DNA of 64,000 nt from Cyclobacteriaceae bacterium (lineage in GTDB: Bacteria > Bacteroidota > Bacteroidia > Cytophagales > Cyclobacteriaceae): positions 1 to 64,000 of the forward strand of contig JALHOT010000006.1 of the NCBI GenBank assembly GCA_022842845.1. The letters run 5' to 3'. The notes below the pieces were generated by a model that had not been told where the DNA came from, searched no databases, and saw only the letters and a list, made by a program, of their open reading frames with translations. Position numbers and translations under genes: made by a program. Shown piece after piece: positions 15,549-23,841 of this stretch; positions within the stretch are counted from its first letter, which is position 1; every line of letters begins with the position of its first letter.

Positions 15549-15562
15549 TTGATATATATCAA
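15549..15562 (+). promoter_or_regulatory. Perfect FNR-consensus palindrome
   Basis: TTGAT-ATAT-ATCAA equals the FNR consensus TTGAT-N4-ATCAA, within a 16-bp perfect palindrome (15548-15563). A -7-like element, GATCCTTG (about 15585), follows 30 bp from the centre, the same spacing as at 8025/8062. Probable operator of the 15698-16818 operon. Confidence 0.65.
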
Positions 15563-15697
15563 ATGAAATAAGTAAAACAAGTCAGATCCTTGCACAACTA
15601 AATTCATTTAAAAATGATTACTTATGATTTAGTGGGTAGTACTCGGAGTTAAATCACGCTTTTAGCAAAAAGTATTCCATAAGCATTCAAATAAAAA

Positions 15698-16315
15698 ATG
15701 AAACTTAAAAAGTTACATTCAATTTCAGGACTCATTGTTGCAATCTTTATTATGCTTCACTTAACCAACCACATAAGCAGTATATGGGGTTCAGACAAGC
15801 ATATTGAAGTAATGAATTTATTAAGGCCATTCTATCGCAATATCATTGTTGAAACCATTCTATTATTGGCAATACTCGTCCAAGTTATTTCGGGACTCAA
15901 ACTTTTTGTATTAAAGCGCAAAATAGCAATAACCAAATATGACAAACTTCAAATTTGGTCAGGGCTTTATCTGGCAATTTTCCTTGCAATTCATTTGAGT
16001 GCCGTATTTGGTGGAAGACACCTGTTAAACCTTGATACCAATTTTTATTTTGGAGTAGCAGGACTAAACACATTCCCATTTAACCTTTTCTTCATACCCT
16101 ATTATGCACTTGCAATCATTGCCTTCTTTGGGCACATCGCTAGTATTCACAATAAAAAAATGAGTTATAATATTTTGGGCTTGACTCCAAGTGAACAATC
16201 AAAAGCAATTTTAATATTCGGTGTTTGCTTGACAATTGTAACATTTTTTGGATTGACAAAACATTTTGAAGGGGTTAAAATTCCTCCTGAATACAATATA
16301 CTAATCGGAAAATGA
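15698..16315 (+). CDS. Five-helix cytochrome-b-like membrane protein
   Basis: 205 residues with five predicted membrane helices. Histidines sit in helical positions typical of heme-b anchors: LHSISG and MLHLTNH in helix 1, IWSGLYLAIFLAIHLSAVF in helix 3 and FFGHIASIH in helix 4. The LIVAIFIMLHLTNH and SGLYLAIFLAIHL patterns resemble the SdhC/FrdC-type anchor fold, but no flavoprotein or iron-sulfur partner is nearby. The downstream SRPBCC gene overlaps by 4 bp (ATGA), so the two are translationally coupled. The FNR-type palindrome upstream fits control by the third Crp protein. Heme binding is inference. Confidence 0.6.
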   Translation: MKLKKLHSISGLIVAIFIMLHLTNHISSIWGSDKHIEVMNLLRPFYRNIIVETILLLAILVQVISGLKLFVLKRKIAITKYDKLQIWSGLYLAIFLAIHLSAVFGGRHLLNLDTNFYFGVAGLNTFPFNLFFIPYYALAIIAFFGHIASIHNKKMSYNILGLTPSEQSKAILIFGVCLTIVTFFGLTKHFEGVKIPPEYNILIGK

Positions 16316-16818
16316 AGATATTAAATATACACAAAAGGGTAATTCAACAACCCAAAATTAAGCTTGTCAATTTATTTAATACGCTGGCAACAGATAATGA
16401 TATGATGTTAGCGACCGATAAATGGTCGCCTATGAAGTTAGATAAAGGATTACAGGTTGGCTCAAAAGGTGGACACGGACCAATTAAATATTTTGTAAAA
16501 GAATACGAACCTGATAATTCAATTACGTTTCAATTTGATTTAATAGGTTTTGATGGCTTTCATAAGTTTGAATTAAGTGAGCTAGGAAATGATAAGACAG
16601 AACTTTCTCATACTATTGATATGACAACTTCGGGTTCCGCAACATTGAAATGGACGTTGGCTATTCGATGGCTTCACGATGCCTACATAGAAGATGCATT
16701 TGACAAAGTAGAAAATCATTTTTCAGCTGCGCAAAAGAATAATGAATGGAGTTGGTGGGTGAAAACACTACGCAAAATTATGAAACCAAAAAAAACAAAA
16801 CGCTCAAAAGTCACTTAA
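16312..16818 (+). CDS. SRPBCC-family (START-like) protein
   Basis: 168 residues with the SRPBCC order of elements: an initial beta strand, a short helical part (KLVNLFNTLATDNDMML), a curved sheet (GPIKYFVKEYEPDNSITFQFD, then HKFELSEL and TELSHTIDM) and a long C-terminal helix containing AIRWLHDAYIEDAFDKVE. Such proteins bind hydrophobic ligands in a cavity; the ligand is unknown. The C-terminus is strongly basic (KPKKTKRSK). It overlaps the stop codon of the cytochrome-b-like gene by 4 bp and ends the AT-rich accessory region. Confidence 0.72.
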   Translation: MKILNIHKRVIQQPKIKLVNLFNTLATDNDMMLATDKWSPMKLDKGLQVGSKGGHGPIKYFVKEYEPDNSITFQFDLIGFDGFHKFELSELGNDKTELSHTIDMTTSGSATLKWTLAIRWLHDAYIEDAFDKVENHFSAAQKNNEWSWWVKTLRKIMKPKKTKRSKVT

Positions 16819-16910
16819 CTGAGGAGCTACTTCAGTAATGAATTGAACCTTCTAAACCTTATCATCTTTTATAGTATTTCGAAAGTATAGCGCTAAGCAA
16901 TCCCAAAACT

Positions 16911-16950
16911 AAAAAAGGCCGCCTCAGACTTTTGAGACGACCTTTTCTTA
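16911..16950. terminator. Bidirectional terminator hairpin
   Basis: AAAAGGCCGCCTCA and TGAGACGACCTTTT pair over about 14 bases with two C/A-type exceptions, flanked by A- and T-runs. It lies between two convergent genes and probably ends both transcripts; it also marks the border between the accessory region and the core-like genes. Confidence 0.75.
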
Positions 16951-16966
16951 TTGTTGATCCACCTAT

Positions 16967-19900
16967 TTAATTCTTCTTCGCTGGTCTTCTGTACTTATTA
17001 GGAGCAGGTGGCTCAGGTTTAATCTCCACTGCCTGTGTCTTTAACAAGGTCAAGGCTTCTGCTACAGCACGCTCTAATTGCGGATCGCGGCCTTTGATCA
17101 CATCAGCCGGTGTTTGCTCTACGGCAATATCCGGTGATATACCCACACCTTCCACAGCCCACTCACCATTCACATCATAAAAACCTCCACGAGGCGCTAC
17201 CATGCGGCCACCATCTACAAAAGGTGGTGTATCCCAGGTGCCTACCAAACCACCCCAGGTTTTAGTGCCTACCAAAGGTCCTATCTTCATCTTGTTAAAG
17301 AGGTAAGGAAGTAAATCGCCTCCGGAACCTGCACGCTCGTTGATCAGCATCACTTTCGGACCAAAGATACCGGCATTAGGTGTTAAGAAGGGTCTGTGGT
17401 CACTTGCATTGCTGTTAAAGTAACCATGTAACTGACGCGCCATGATATCTACTATGTAATCTGCGGCAGAGCCTCCCCCATTGTTTCGTTCATCAATCAC
17501 AGCACCTTTCTTATCCTGTTGCGCAAAGTAGTAGCGGTTAAAATAGGTATAACCCGGATTACCCGTGTTAGGGATGTACACATAAGCCAATTGTCCCTTC
17601 GATAATTCGTCTACCTTTCTACGATTGCCTTCTACCCAATCCATCATGCGCAATTGTGTTTCACTTTCTACAGGCACCACAGTAACAATCCGAGAACCTT
17701 CCAGACCGGGTTTGTTGTTTACACGTAGCTTAATTTGTCTGTTGGCGGTGGCTTCAAAATACTTATACAGGTTTTGAGCGCTTGATACAGCCTGACCATT
17801 TACTTCCAAGAGATAATCTCCTGCATTGATGTTCACCCCTGGTTCCCTCAAAGGTGCTTTCAAATCAGGATTCCAGTTTTCACCGAGGTAAGTCTTTATA
17901 AAGCGATAGTAATTTTTATCTACTTCATAATCGGCACCTAACAAACCAACCGGAACATTATCTACTTGCGGAAAATCACCACCCGAGGTATAGGAGTGAC
18001 CAACGGCAATTTCTCCTCCGAGTATATCTACAATGTAGTTAAGATCGGTGCGATGGCGTACATGCGCTACCCAGGGGCTGTACCACTGATACACATCATT
18101 CCACGGTGCGCCATGGGTATTGTTTACATACAGAAAATCGCGCTGATAGCGCCAGCCTTCGCGGAAGATTTGTTTCCACTCTTCCATAGGCTTCACTTTC
18201 ACCTTCATGTTGGCGACAGACTCCAGCTTACCATCACCTACTTTCTTATTTGTATCACTAGTGCCGAGTATGCCCCAGGTGGCGTTGTTTCGGTATAAAA
18301 TCGATTTGCGATCGTTCGATACTGCCATGTCATTAAGGCCAGTCAAAAACACTTCTGCTTTTCTGTCCTTGAAGTTGTAGCGGTTCAAGGTTACGCCTTG
18401 CTGGTTGGCAATAGCTTCTGCATAAAACACATAACCATCAGGCCCGGGCAGTAAAGCAGTGTAGTTACGCACCGGTACATCTACAGCCAGTATGCGATTG
18501 CTCAAACCATTCATGTCAATCTTCACCAAAGGCGTGGCCGCTCCATCCTTTTTCTCCTCCTTGGCTTTTTCTTCATCGCTGCGTGGTGCTAAAGGAGATA
18601 CATCATCTTTGCTCAATACAATTACATACAAAGCGCGCGTGGCAGGGCGCTCGTAGGCGCTCATCTCTAACCAGCCGGTATTCAAACCATAATTAGTGCT
18701 GGCGAGAAAATACAAATACTTACCGGTAGCATCCCACACGGGAGAAATCGCATCGGCAAGTCCATCTGTTAATTGCAGGCTTTGACCTGTTTCAATGTTG
18801 TGTACTTTAATGGCTTTGAAATGATTGTCGAGCAAGCGCGCATAGGCTATCCACTTACTATCAGGCGACCATACAGGATTGAGTGTTCTGTTAGGATGAG
18901 CAAAGCGTTCTGCATCTATTTTTTTGATAGCACCTGTGGCTATATCCACATTCCATAATACATAATCAGTATCGGTAAAGGCTAAGTATTTGCCATCAGG
19001 CGACCAGGCCGGACGGAAGAAGAAAGTAGGATCGGGAATTACAATGGCTCTTGGCTTTTCTAATCCCTCCTGATCAGCGATCATCAATTGATATTCTCCG
19101 CTGGCATCGCTGAACCAGGCAATCTTTTTACCATCGGGCGACCAGATAGGATAACGATCGGCAGCAGCCGAATTGTTGGAAATATTTCTCCAGTCACCTT
19201 TCTCTTTGGGGGCCGTAAAAATCTCACCGCGGTATTCAAACAAAGCACGTTGCCCTGTAGGCGACAGCGAAGCATTCTGCAAATTGGCAGGTCTGATGTC
19301 TTCCCAACGCTCACGCGCCCAATGAAAATCGCCACGCACATTGATCACAAGCCTTTTGCTTTGGCCATTACCGGGACTGAGTACATGCAAATAACCTCCT
19401 TGCTCATAGACAATAACACCTCCACCGGCATCCAGACTCTTCACATCAAAATCGGCATGAAAAGTTTGCTGCTTGAGTTCGTTATTGGCAGGATTGAATG
19501 ACCAAACATTATTGGCGTAATCTCTTTCGCTTAAGAAATACACAACACCATTAAGCCATACCGGATCAGTATGTCTTTCATTATCGGTTTGAGGGCTTTG
19601 CTTTAAAGCAAAAGTTTTCATATCAACAATCCAGATTGGCTTGGCTTGTCCGCCCCTGTAGTTGCGCCATTCCGGATCCCAGAAACCTATTTGCTGATAG
19701 GCGAAGTATTGTCCATCCTCAGAAAGTTCTCCGGCCACCGCGCGTGGTATATCGAAGGCTTCTTCCATGCCGCCCTTTCTATTGATCTTAAAAATTCTTG
19801 ATTCTTTGGTAGGCACTGATTCTCTGGCAGACGCAAAGAGAATGCTTTCACTGTCGTTGGTCCAACCCGTTACATTGTCAGCACCGGGATGCCAGGTGAG

Positions 19901-20209
19901 GCGTTCGGGTTGTCCGCCTTCTGTAGGAATGAGGTACACATCTGTATTGCCATCGTATTGTCCTGTAAAGGCAATCCATTTACCATCGGGCGAAAAATGG
20001 GGCTGGCTTTCCTGGCCTTCGTTGCTGGTTAAGCGCCTGGCATCTCCGCCCTCTTTCCCTACAATCCATAAATCGTTGGCATATACGAACACAATGTGCT
20101 CATTGCTGATGGTGGGTTGACGCAGTAACATGGTGCCTTGCGCCAAGGCTGCAAGGCTTATCAAAAGCCCTGCAAAGGTCATTAAGATGGGTCTTGTGGA
20201 ATTCTTCAT
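16967..20209 (-). CDS. Tricorn-like S41 protease
   Basis: 1080 residues, secreted (signal peptide 1-23, ending LAALAQ). Residues about 30-630 form two WD40-like beta-propellers, with repeats such as SPDGKWIAFTG and SPDGKKIAWFS. A linker carrying the catalytic histidine follows (GHSYTSGGD, in the position of tricorn SHTY), then a PDZ domain (about 800-860) and an S41 peptidase core with NNGGGSAADYIVD and the nucleophile motif NERAGSGGD. Archaeal tricorn degrades peptides in the cytoplasm; the signal peptide here points to the periplasm. It is monocistronic and shares a terminator with the accessory region. Confidence 0.92.
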   Translation of the reverse strand: MKNSTRPILMTFAGLLISLAALAQGTMLLRQPTISNEHIVFVYANDLWIVGKEGGDARRLTSNEGQESQPHFSPDGKWIAFTGQYDGNTDVYLIPTEGGQPERLTWHPGADNVTGWTNDSESILFASARESVPTKESRIFKINRKGGMEEAFDIPRAVAGELSEDGQYFAYQQIGFWDPEWRNYRGGQAKPIWIVDMKTFALKQSPQTDNERHTDPVWLNGVVYFLSERDYANNVWSFNPANNELKQQTFHADFDVKSLDAGGGVIVYEQGGYLHVLSPGNGQSKRLVINVRGDFHWARERWEDIRPANLQNASLSPTGQRALFEYRGEIFTAPKEKGDWRNISNNSAAADRYPIWSPDGKKIAWFSDASGEYQLMIADQEGLEKPRAIVIPDPTFFFRPAWSPDGKYLAFTDTDYVLWNVDIATGAIKKIDAERFAHPNRTLNPVWSPDSKWIAYARLLDNHFKAIKVHNIETGQSLQLTDGLADAISPVWDATGKYLYFLASTNYGLNTGWLEMSAYERPATRALYVIVLSKDDVSPLAPRSDEEKAKEEKKDGAATPLVKIDMNGLSNRILAVDVPVRNYTALLPGPDGYVFYAEAIANQQGVTLNRYNFKDRKAEVFLTGLNDMAVSNDRKSILYRNNATWGILGTSDTNKKVGDGKLESVANMKVKVKPMEEWKQIFREGWRYQRDFLYVNNTHGAPWNDVYQWYSPWVAHVRHRTDLNYIVDILGGEIAVGHSYTSGGDFPQVDNVPVGLLGADYEVDKNYYRFIKTYLGENWNPDLKAPLREPGVNINAGDYLLEVNGQAVSSAQNLYKYFEATANRQIKLRVNNKPGLEGSRIVTVVPVESETQLRMMDWVEGNRRKVDELSKGQLAYVYIPNTGNPGYTYFNRYYFAQQDKKGAVIDERNNGGGSAADYIVDIMARQLHGYFNSNASDHRPFLTPNAGIFGPKVMLINERAGSGGDLLPYLFNKMKIGPLVGTKTWGGLVGTWDTPPFVDGGRMVAPRGGFYDVNGEWAVEGVGISPDIAVEQTPADVIKGRDPQLERAVAEALTLLKTQAVEIKPEPPAPNKYRRPAKKN

Positions 20210-20385
20210 ACACTTTCTTTATGTAGTTAAGGTAAGCAGCAGGTCATCTATCCTCACTACCGAAAAAATAAATTAAGCTGCTTTTGATGGTCAAATACGA
20301 CCAACAATGGAAGCTTGGGGGTGTAGAACTGAAAAAAGATAAACCCTGAAGCGCAATCTGCCGTAAAAAGACACAAAGCCTGGCC

Positions 20386-21366
20386 TTGCGCAAACTCCTG
20401 ACCATATCACTTTTTATAATCTGCAGGTGTGCTGCTGTATGGGCCAATAGCCCCCCACATGGCAGCCTGGCGCTAGACCTCCACTTGATTGGCAGCAAGC
20501 CCAAAGGCAGTTTCGACATGCTCGTGATTCCCATCAAGCGCGTAGAAAGACTTTTATTGATCGAAGCCCGCATCGATACCTTGATGGGCAATTTTGTGAT
20601 TGATACCGGTGCTCCCGGCCTGATACTGAACCATACTTACTTTAGAAATTATTGGGTGAGTTCCGATGTCATCGCCAGCAATGCCGGTGGCTTGCCCGTT
20701 GGTCCTGTAAAAAATACATGGATTGATGAACTGGAACTGAAAGAATTGCGCTTCGAAAAAATTAAAGCCAGCCTTACTGAGTTAGGTCACATCGAAAACA
20801 GAAATAACATCAGGATACTGGGCTTGTTGGGCGTGGAGATTTTCAGGGAGTTTATTGTTACCATCGATTTACACCAAAACGTGCTGATTCTGCAAAAAGT
20901 GGATAAACGCGGACAAGCCATCAAGCCCATCGAATTTTTACAAGAGGCACAAGCCATGATGAGCACGCCTATTAAATTAATCGACAATACCATCGTAGTG
21001 CCTGGTTCCATTGCCGGAAAGAAAATGAGTTTTTGCCTCGACACTGGTGCTGAGACGAATGTGTTGAACAGCAATCTGCCTCAGAAGGTATTATCTACTT
21101 TCACTTTGCACAAGCAATCGGTACTACTCGGTACCGGTGGCGCGCGGGTAGAGGTATTGGCGGGTAAGCTGCAGGAGATAACCATCGGAACCATGACATT
21201 TAAAAATATGTCTGCCGTGATCAGCAACCTCGAAAGCCTGGGCGAAGCCTATGGCGTACCCATTGAGGGCATGATTGGGTATGACTTCTTGATAAAAGGA
21301 ATTATTAGCATCAACTTTGTTAGTAAGCAATTGAGCGTCTATCCTTTTTTGGATACACAAAAATGA
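20386..21366 (+). CDS. Retropepsin-like aspartyl protease with two DTG motifs
   Basis: 326 residues, secreted (hydrophobic N-terminus to about residue 21, ending AVWAN). Two aspartyl-protease lobes lie in one chain: FVIDTGAPGLIL near residue 70 and FCLDTGAETNVL near residue 218, each followed by the strands and hydrophobic-hydrophobic-G segment of the fold (ILGLLGVEIF and GMIGYDFL). Retropepsins normally have one such lobe and dimerise, so this is an internally duplicated form. The start appears to be TTG, which is not certain. It overlaps the next gene by 4 bp, so the CBM48 protein is made from the same transcript. Confidence 0.82.
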   Translation: MRKLLTISLFIICRCAAVWANSPPHGSLALDLHLIGSKPKGSFDMLVIPIKRVERLLLIEARIDTLMGNFVIDTGAPGLILNHTYFRNYWVSSDVIASNAGGLPVGPVKNTWIDELELKELRFEKIKASLTELGHIENRNNIRILGLLGVEIFREFIVTIDLHQNVLILQKVDKRGQAIKPIEFLQEAQAMMSTPIKLIDNTIVVPGSIAGKKMSFCLDTGAETNVLNSNLPQKVLSTFTLHKQSVLLGTGGARVEVLAGKLQEITIGTMTFKNMSAVISNLESLGEAYGVPIEGMIGYDFLIKGIISINFVSKQLSVYPFLDTQK

Positions 21367-22787
21367 AAAGCCTTCGCACCATATTGTTTTGCATCATCTG
21401 CTGTAACTATAGCTTACAGGCACAACCCGCTGGCATTCGCATAGAGGGCACAAACATTGTGCTTACCCTTAACCAGGAATTACCCAGAGATATACAACTG
21501 GAAATTCTCAGCCAGTTTGGAATGCAAAAACTTTCACTCGATTCACTTTGGCAGTTTGGTGCCATTGGTAAATGGGGTAGTGAAGGATGGAAAGTACAGA
21601 AGTCGAACAAAGGCAATATCAGCATCTACAAGCCTGTGAATGCTCTGTCTGGAAAAATGATCAAAGGAGCTGGCAGCTATCTTCCAAACGAAATGCGCAA
21701 CCTCCTTGACCAGCAAACACAGACTACCTTTGGTGTTAATAATTTCAGAAAGCAAAACATCAGTTCGCTCCCCAATGGTAAAACCCGCTTCTTTTTTGAA
21801 GGCATGCAGGAAGCTGGTAACGTTCATCTCTCTGGAACCTTCAATGCCTGGAGCACTTTAGCAACCCCTATGGTAAGGGTTGATAGCGGATGGATTGCCG
21901 ATGTAAGGCTGAAAGCAGGCAAGCATTGCTATAAATATATTATAGATGGGCATTGGGTGCATGACCTGAATAATAAAGTACGCGAAGATGATGGCCACCA
22001 CGGCAGTAATTCCATCTACTTTGTGTACAACCATGTATTTACACTGAAGGGACATGAGCAAGCCAGGAACGTGATTCTCAGTGGCAGCTTTGTAAACTGG
22101 GATGAGAAAACACTGCGCATGAACAAAGTGAAAGATGGCTGGGCTTTGCCCGTCTACCTGAAAGAAGGCACTCACGCCTATAAATTCATTGTTGATGGTA
22201 ACTGGATCAATGATCCGGCTAACCAATTCAAAGTAAACGATGGAAAAGGCAATGTTAACTCCTTGCTTAATCTTGGTGACACACTAACTTTTTCTTTAAA
22301 GGGATTTACCAATTCCAAACAGGTTTTTCTGGCGGGTACTTTTAACAACTGGGACGGTAACTCCCTGGCTATGCAAAAAAATGCTTCCGGCTGGAGCTTA
22401 CCAATAACACTTGCACCGGGTAATTATCAATATAAGTTTGTAGTTGATGGTCGCTGGATGCGCGACCCTGCTAATCCGCATACAGCTGATTCAGATGGCG
22501 TAACGAATTCTCTTTTGGCCTATATGCCTACTCATACCTTTGTATTAAAAGATCCACAGAAAAAATACAAGGAGGTAAAAGTAACTGGCAACTTTAACGG
22601 CTGGACAGGTTATAGTATGAAAGAGACAAGTACTGGTTGGAGTATTGATGTGTATTTACCCACGGGAAAGTGCTTGTATAAGTTTATTGTTAATGGCGAT
22701 TGGATAGTTGATCCACAGAATCCGCAATGGGAAGAGAATGAGTTTAATAATGGCAATTCAGTGGTATGGATTGGTCAGCATCAATAG
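21363..22787 (+). CDS. Secreted protein with four CBM48/AMPK-type glycogen-binding modules
   Basis: 474 residues with a signal peptide (about 1-20). An N-terminal part of about 120 residues without a recognised domain is followed by four tandem carbohydrate-binding modules (about 140-215, 227-300, 312-385 and 393-470), each with a GxFNxW-type motif (LSGTFNAWS, LSGSFVNWD, LAGTFNNWD, VTGNFNGWT) and a YKF/YKY-x-V-D/N-G-x-W motif. No catalytic domain is present, so it probably binds alpha-glucans or acts as a scaffold. The start codon overlaps the stop of the retropepsin-like gene (ATGA), indicating coupled translation. Confidence 0.88.
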   Translation: MKSLRTILFCIICCNYSLQAQPAGIRIEGTNIVLTLNQELPRDIQLEILSQFGMQKLSLDSLWQFGAIGKWGSEGWKVQKSNKGNISIYKPVNALSGKMIKGAGSYLPNEMRNLLDQQTQTTFGVNNFRKQNISSLPNGKTRFFFEGMQEAGNVHLSGTFNAWSTLATPMVRVDSGWIADVRLKAGKHCYKYIIDGHWVHDLNNKVREDDGHHGSNSIYFVYNHVFTLKGHEQARNVILSGSFVNWDEKTLRMNKVKDGWALPVYLKEGTHAYKFIVDGNWINDPANQFKVNDGKGNVNSLLNLGDTLTFSLKGFTNSKQVFLAGTFNNWDGNSLAMQKNASGWSLPITLAPGNYQYKFVVDGRWMRDPANPHTADSDGVTNSLLAYMPTHTFVLKDPQKKYKEVKVTGNFNGWTGYSMKETSTGWSIDVYLPTGKCLYKFIVNGDWIVDPQNPQWEENEFNNGNSVVWIGQHQ

Positions 22788-22790
22788 ATA

Positions 22791-23774
22791 TTATTCGGAA
22801 ACGATTTTTTGTATTTCACTGATAATCGCATCTAAATCCTTCATCTCTTTTTCGATTAGACCATCTAAATAAGGCTGATCCTCCGGTGTAGAAATGGTTT
22901 TCAAATATTGTAGCCCTTTAATTCTGCAAAAAGGAGATCTTAGTTTATGGGCGTTATAAAAAGCATATTCTGTTAGTCTAGTATTCTTTTGGGCTAACTC
23001 TTCTGTACGTTTCGAAATTGTATCTTCAAGATTTTGGTTCAGCAATAAAACGTGTTCATTAAGTTTTGATAAAGCTTCATTGCTCTCGGTGAGTTCTTCA
23101 TTAATAGCAGTCACTTCTTCTTTCTGCTCTTGAATAATTTCCTTAGCTATCGAGATATCTACGAATAAATTCTCTATAGACTGAATGACCAGAAAAATCA
23201 GCAAGGAGAAGAGCAAATAATAGAGAACAATAACCAAAAAGAAATACTTATCATTTACAACTGCCAATAATTCTTCGGATAAAGCGTCCTCATTCATCAA
23301 TAAAAACTGAACAGAGGTGGCAACCAGTATAAAATTAAGAACAATTAAAGACCAGGAAACCTTGGGCTCTCTTTTCTTAGAGAACATCAGATGAATTAAT
23401 AAGGCATGAAATATCAAACCGACCGGGTAGGCGAAATAATAATCAGAGGGTGTTTGCTGATACCAGATAGGAATAATATGCATCAGCAATGGCCAAGACA
23501 GGATAAATAAAAGGCGACCGGCCAGTGAGTAACCAATCTTATTCAGGTAAAGTGAGAAAACACAAATGACTATCTCCAGCAGAAAGATAAACTGATCCCA
23601 TTGCAACGCTCCTATTGGCTTGAGATAGGCTTGAATGTCAATTATGACGAAAATGATATAAACAATGGGCAGTGTTACGTACACAATGTTTGTGTACATC
23701 AGACGCCTATTCTGGTCATCCGTTAAATTCTGGTGAGTACCTAAAAGAACTAATTTTTTAATCCGAGCCAGCAT
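22791..23774 (-). CDS. Six-helix sensor with HisKA-like helix but no ATPase domain
   Basis: 327 residues. Six membrane helices span about 25-215, followed by a long coiled coil (about 220-265) and a dimerisation/phosphoacceptor-like segment, LTEYAFYNAHKLRSPFCRIKG, with the candidate phospho-histidine H276. The protein ends about 50 residues later, with no N, G1 or G2 boxes of the HATPase domain. Downstream DNA is the convergent CBM48 gene, so this is not a simple truncation by a nearby frameshift. It could act as a scaffold or be phosphorylated by another kinase. No response regulator is adjacent. Confidence 0.75.
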   Translation of the reverse strand: MLARIKKLVLLGTHQNLTDDQNRRLMYTNIVYVTLPIVYIIFVIIDIQAYLKPIGALQWDQFIFLLEIVICVFSLYLNKIGYSLAGRLLFILSWPLLMHIIPIWYQQTPSDYYFAYPVGLIFHALLIHLMFSKKREPKVSWSLIVLNFILVATSVQFLLMNEDALSEELLAVVNDKYFFLVIVLYYLLFSLLIFLVIQSIENLFVDISIAKEIIQEQKEEVTAINEELTESNEALSKLNEHVLLLNQNLEDTISKRTEELAQKNTRLTEYAFYNAHKLRSPFCRIKGLQYLKTISTPEDQPYLDGLIEKEMKDLDAIISEIQKIVSE

Positions 23775-23841
23775 ATTTATTCACCGTAATCGTGCTTGCC
23801 TTGAAATAGTGCAGCGCGATTCTATAAACAGGTTTACTAAG

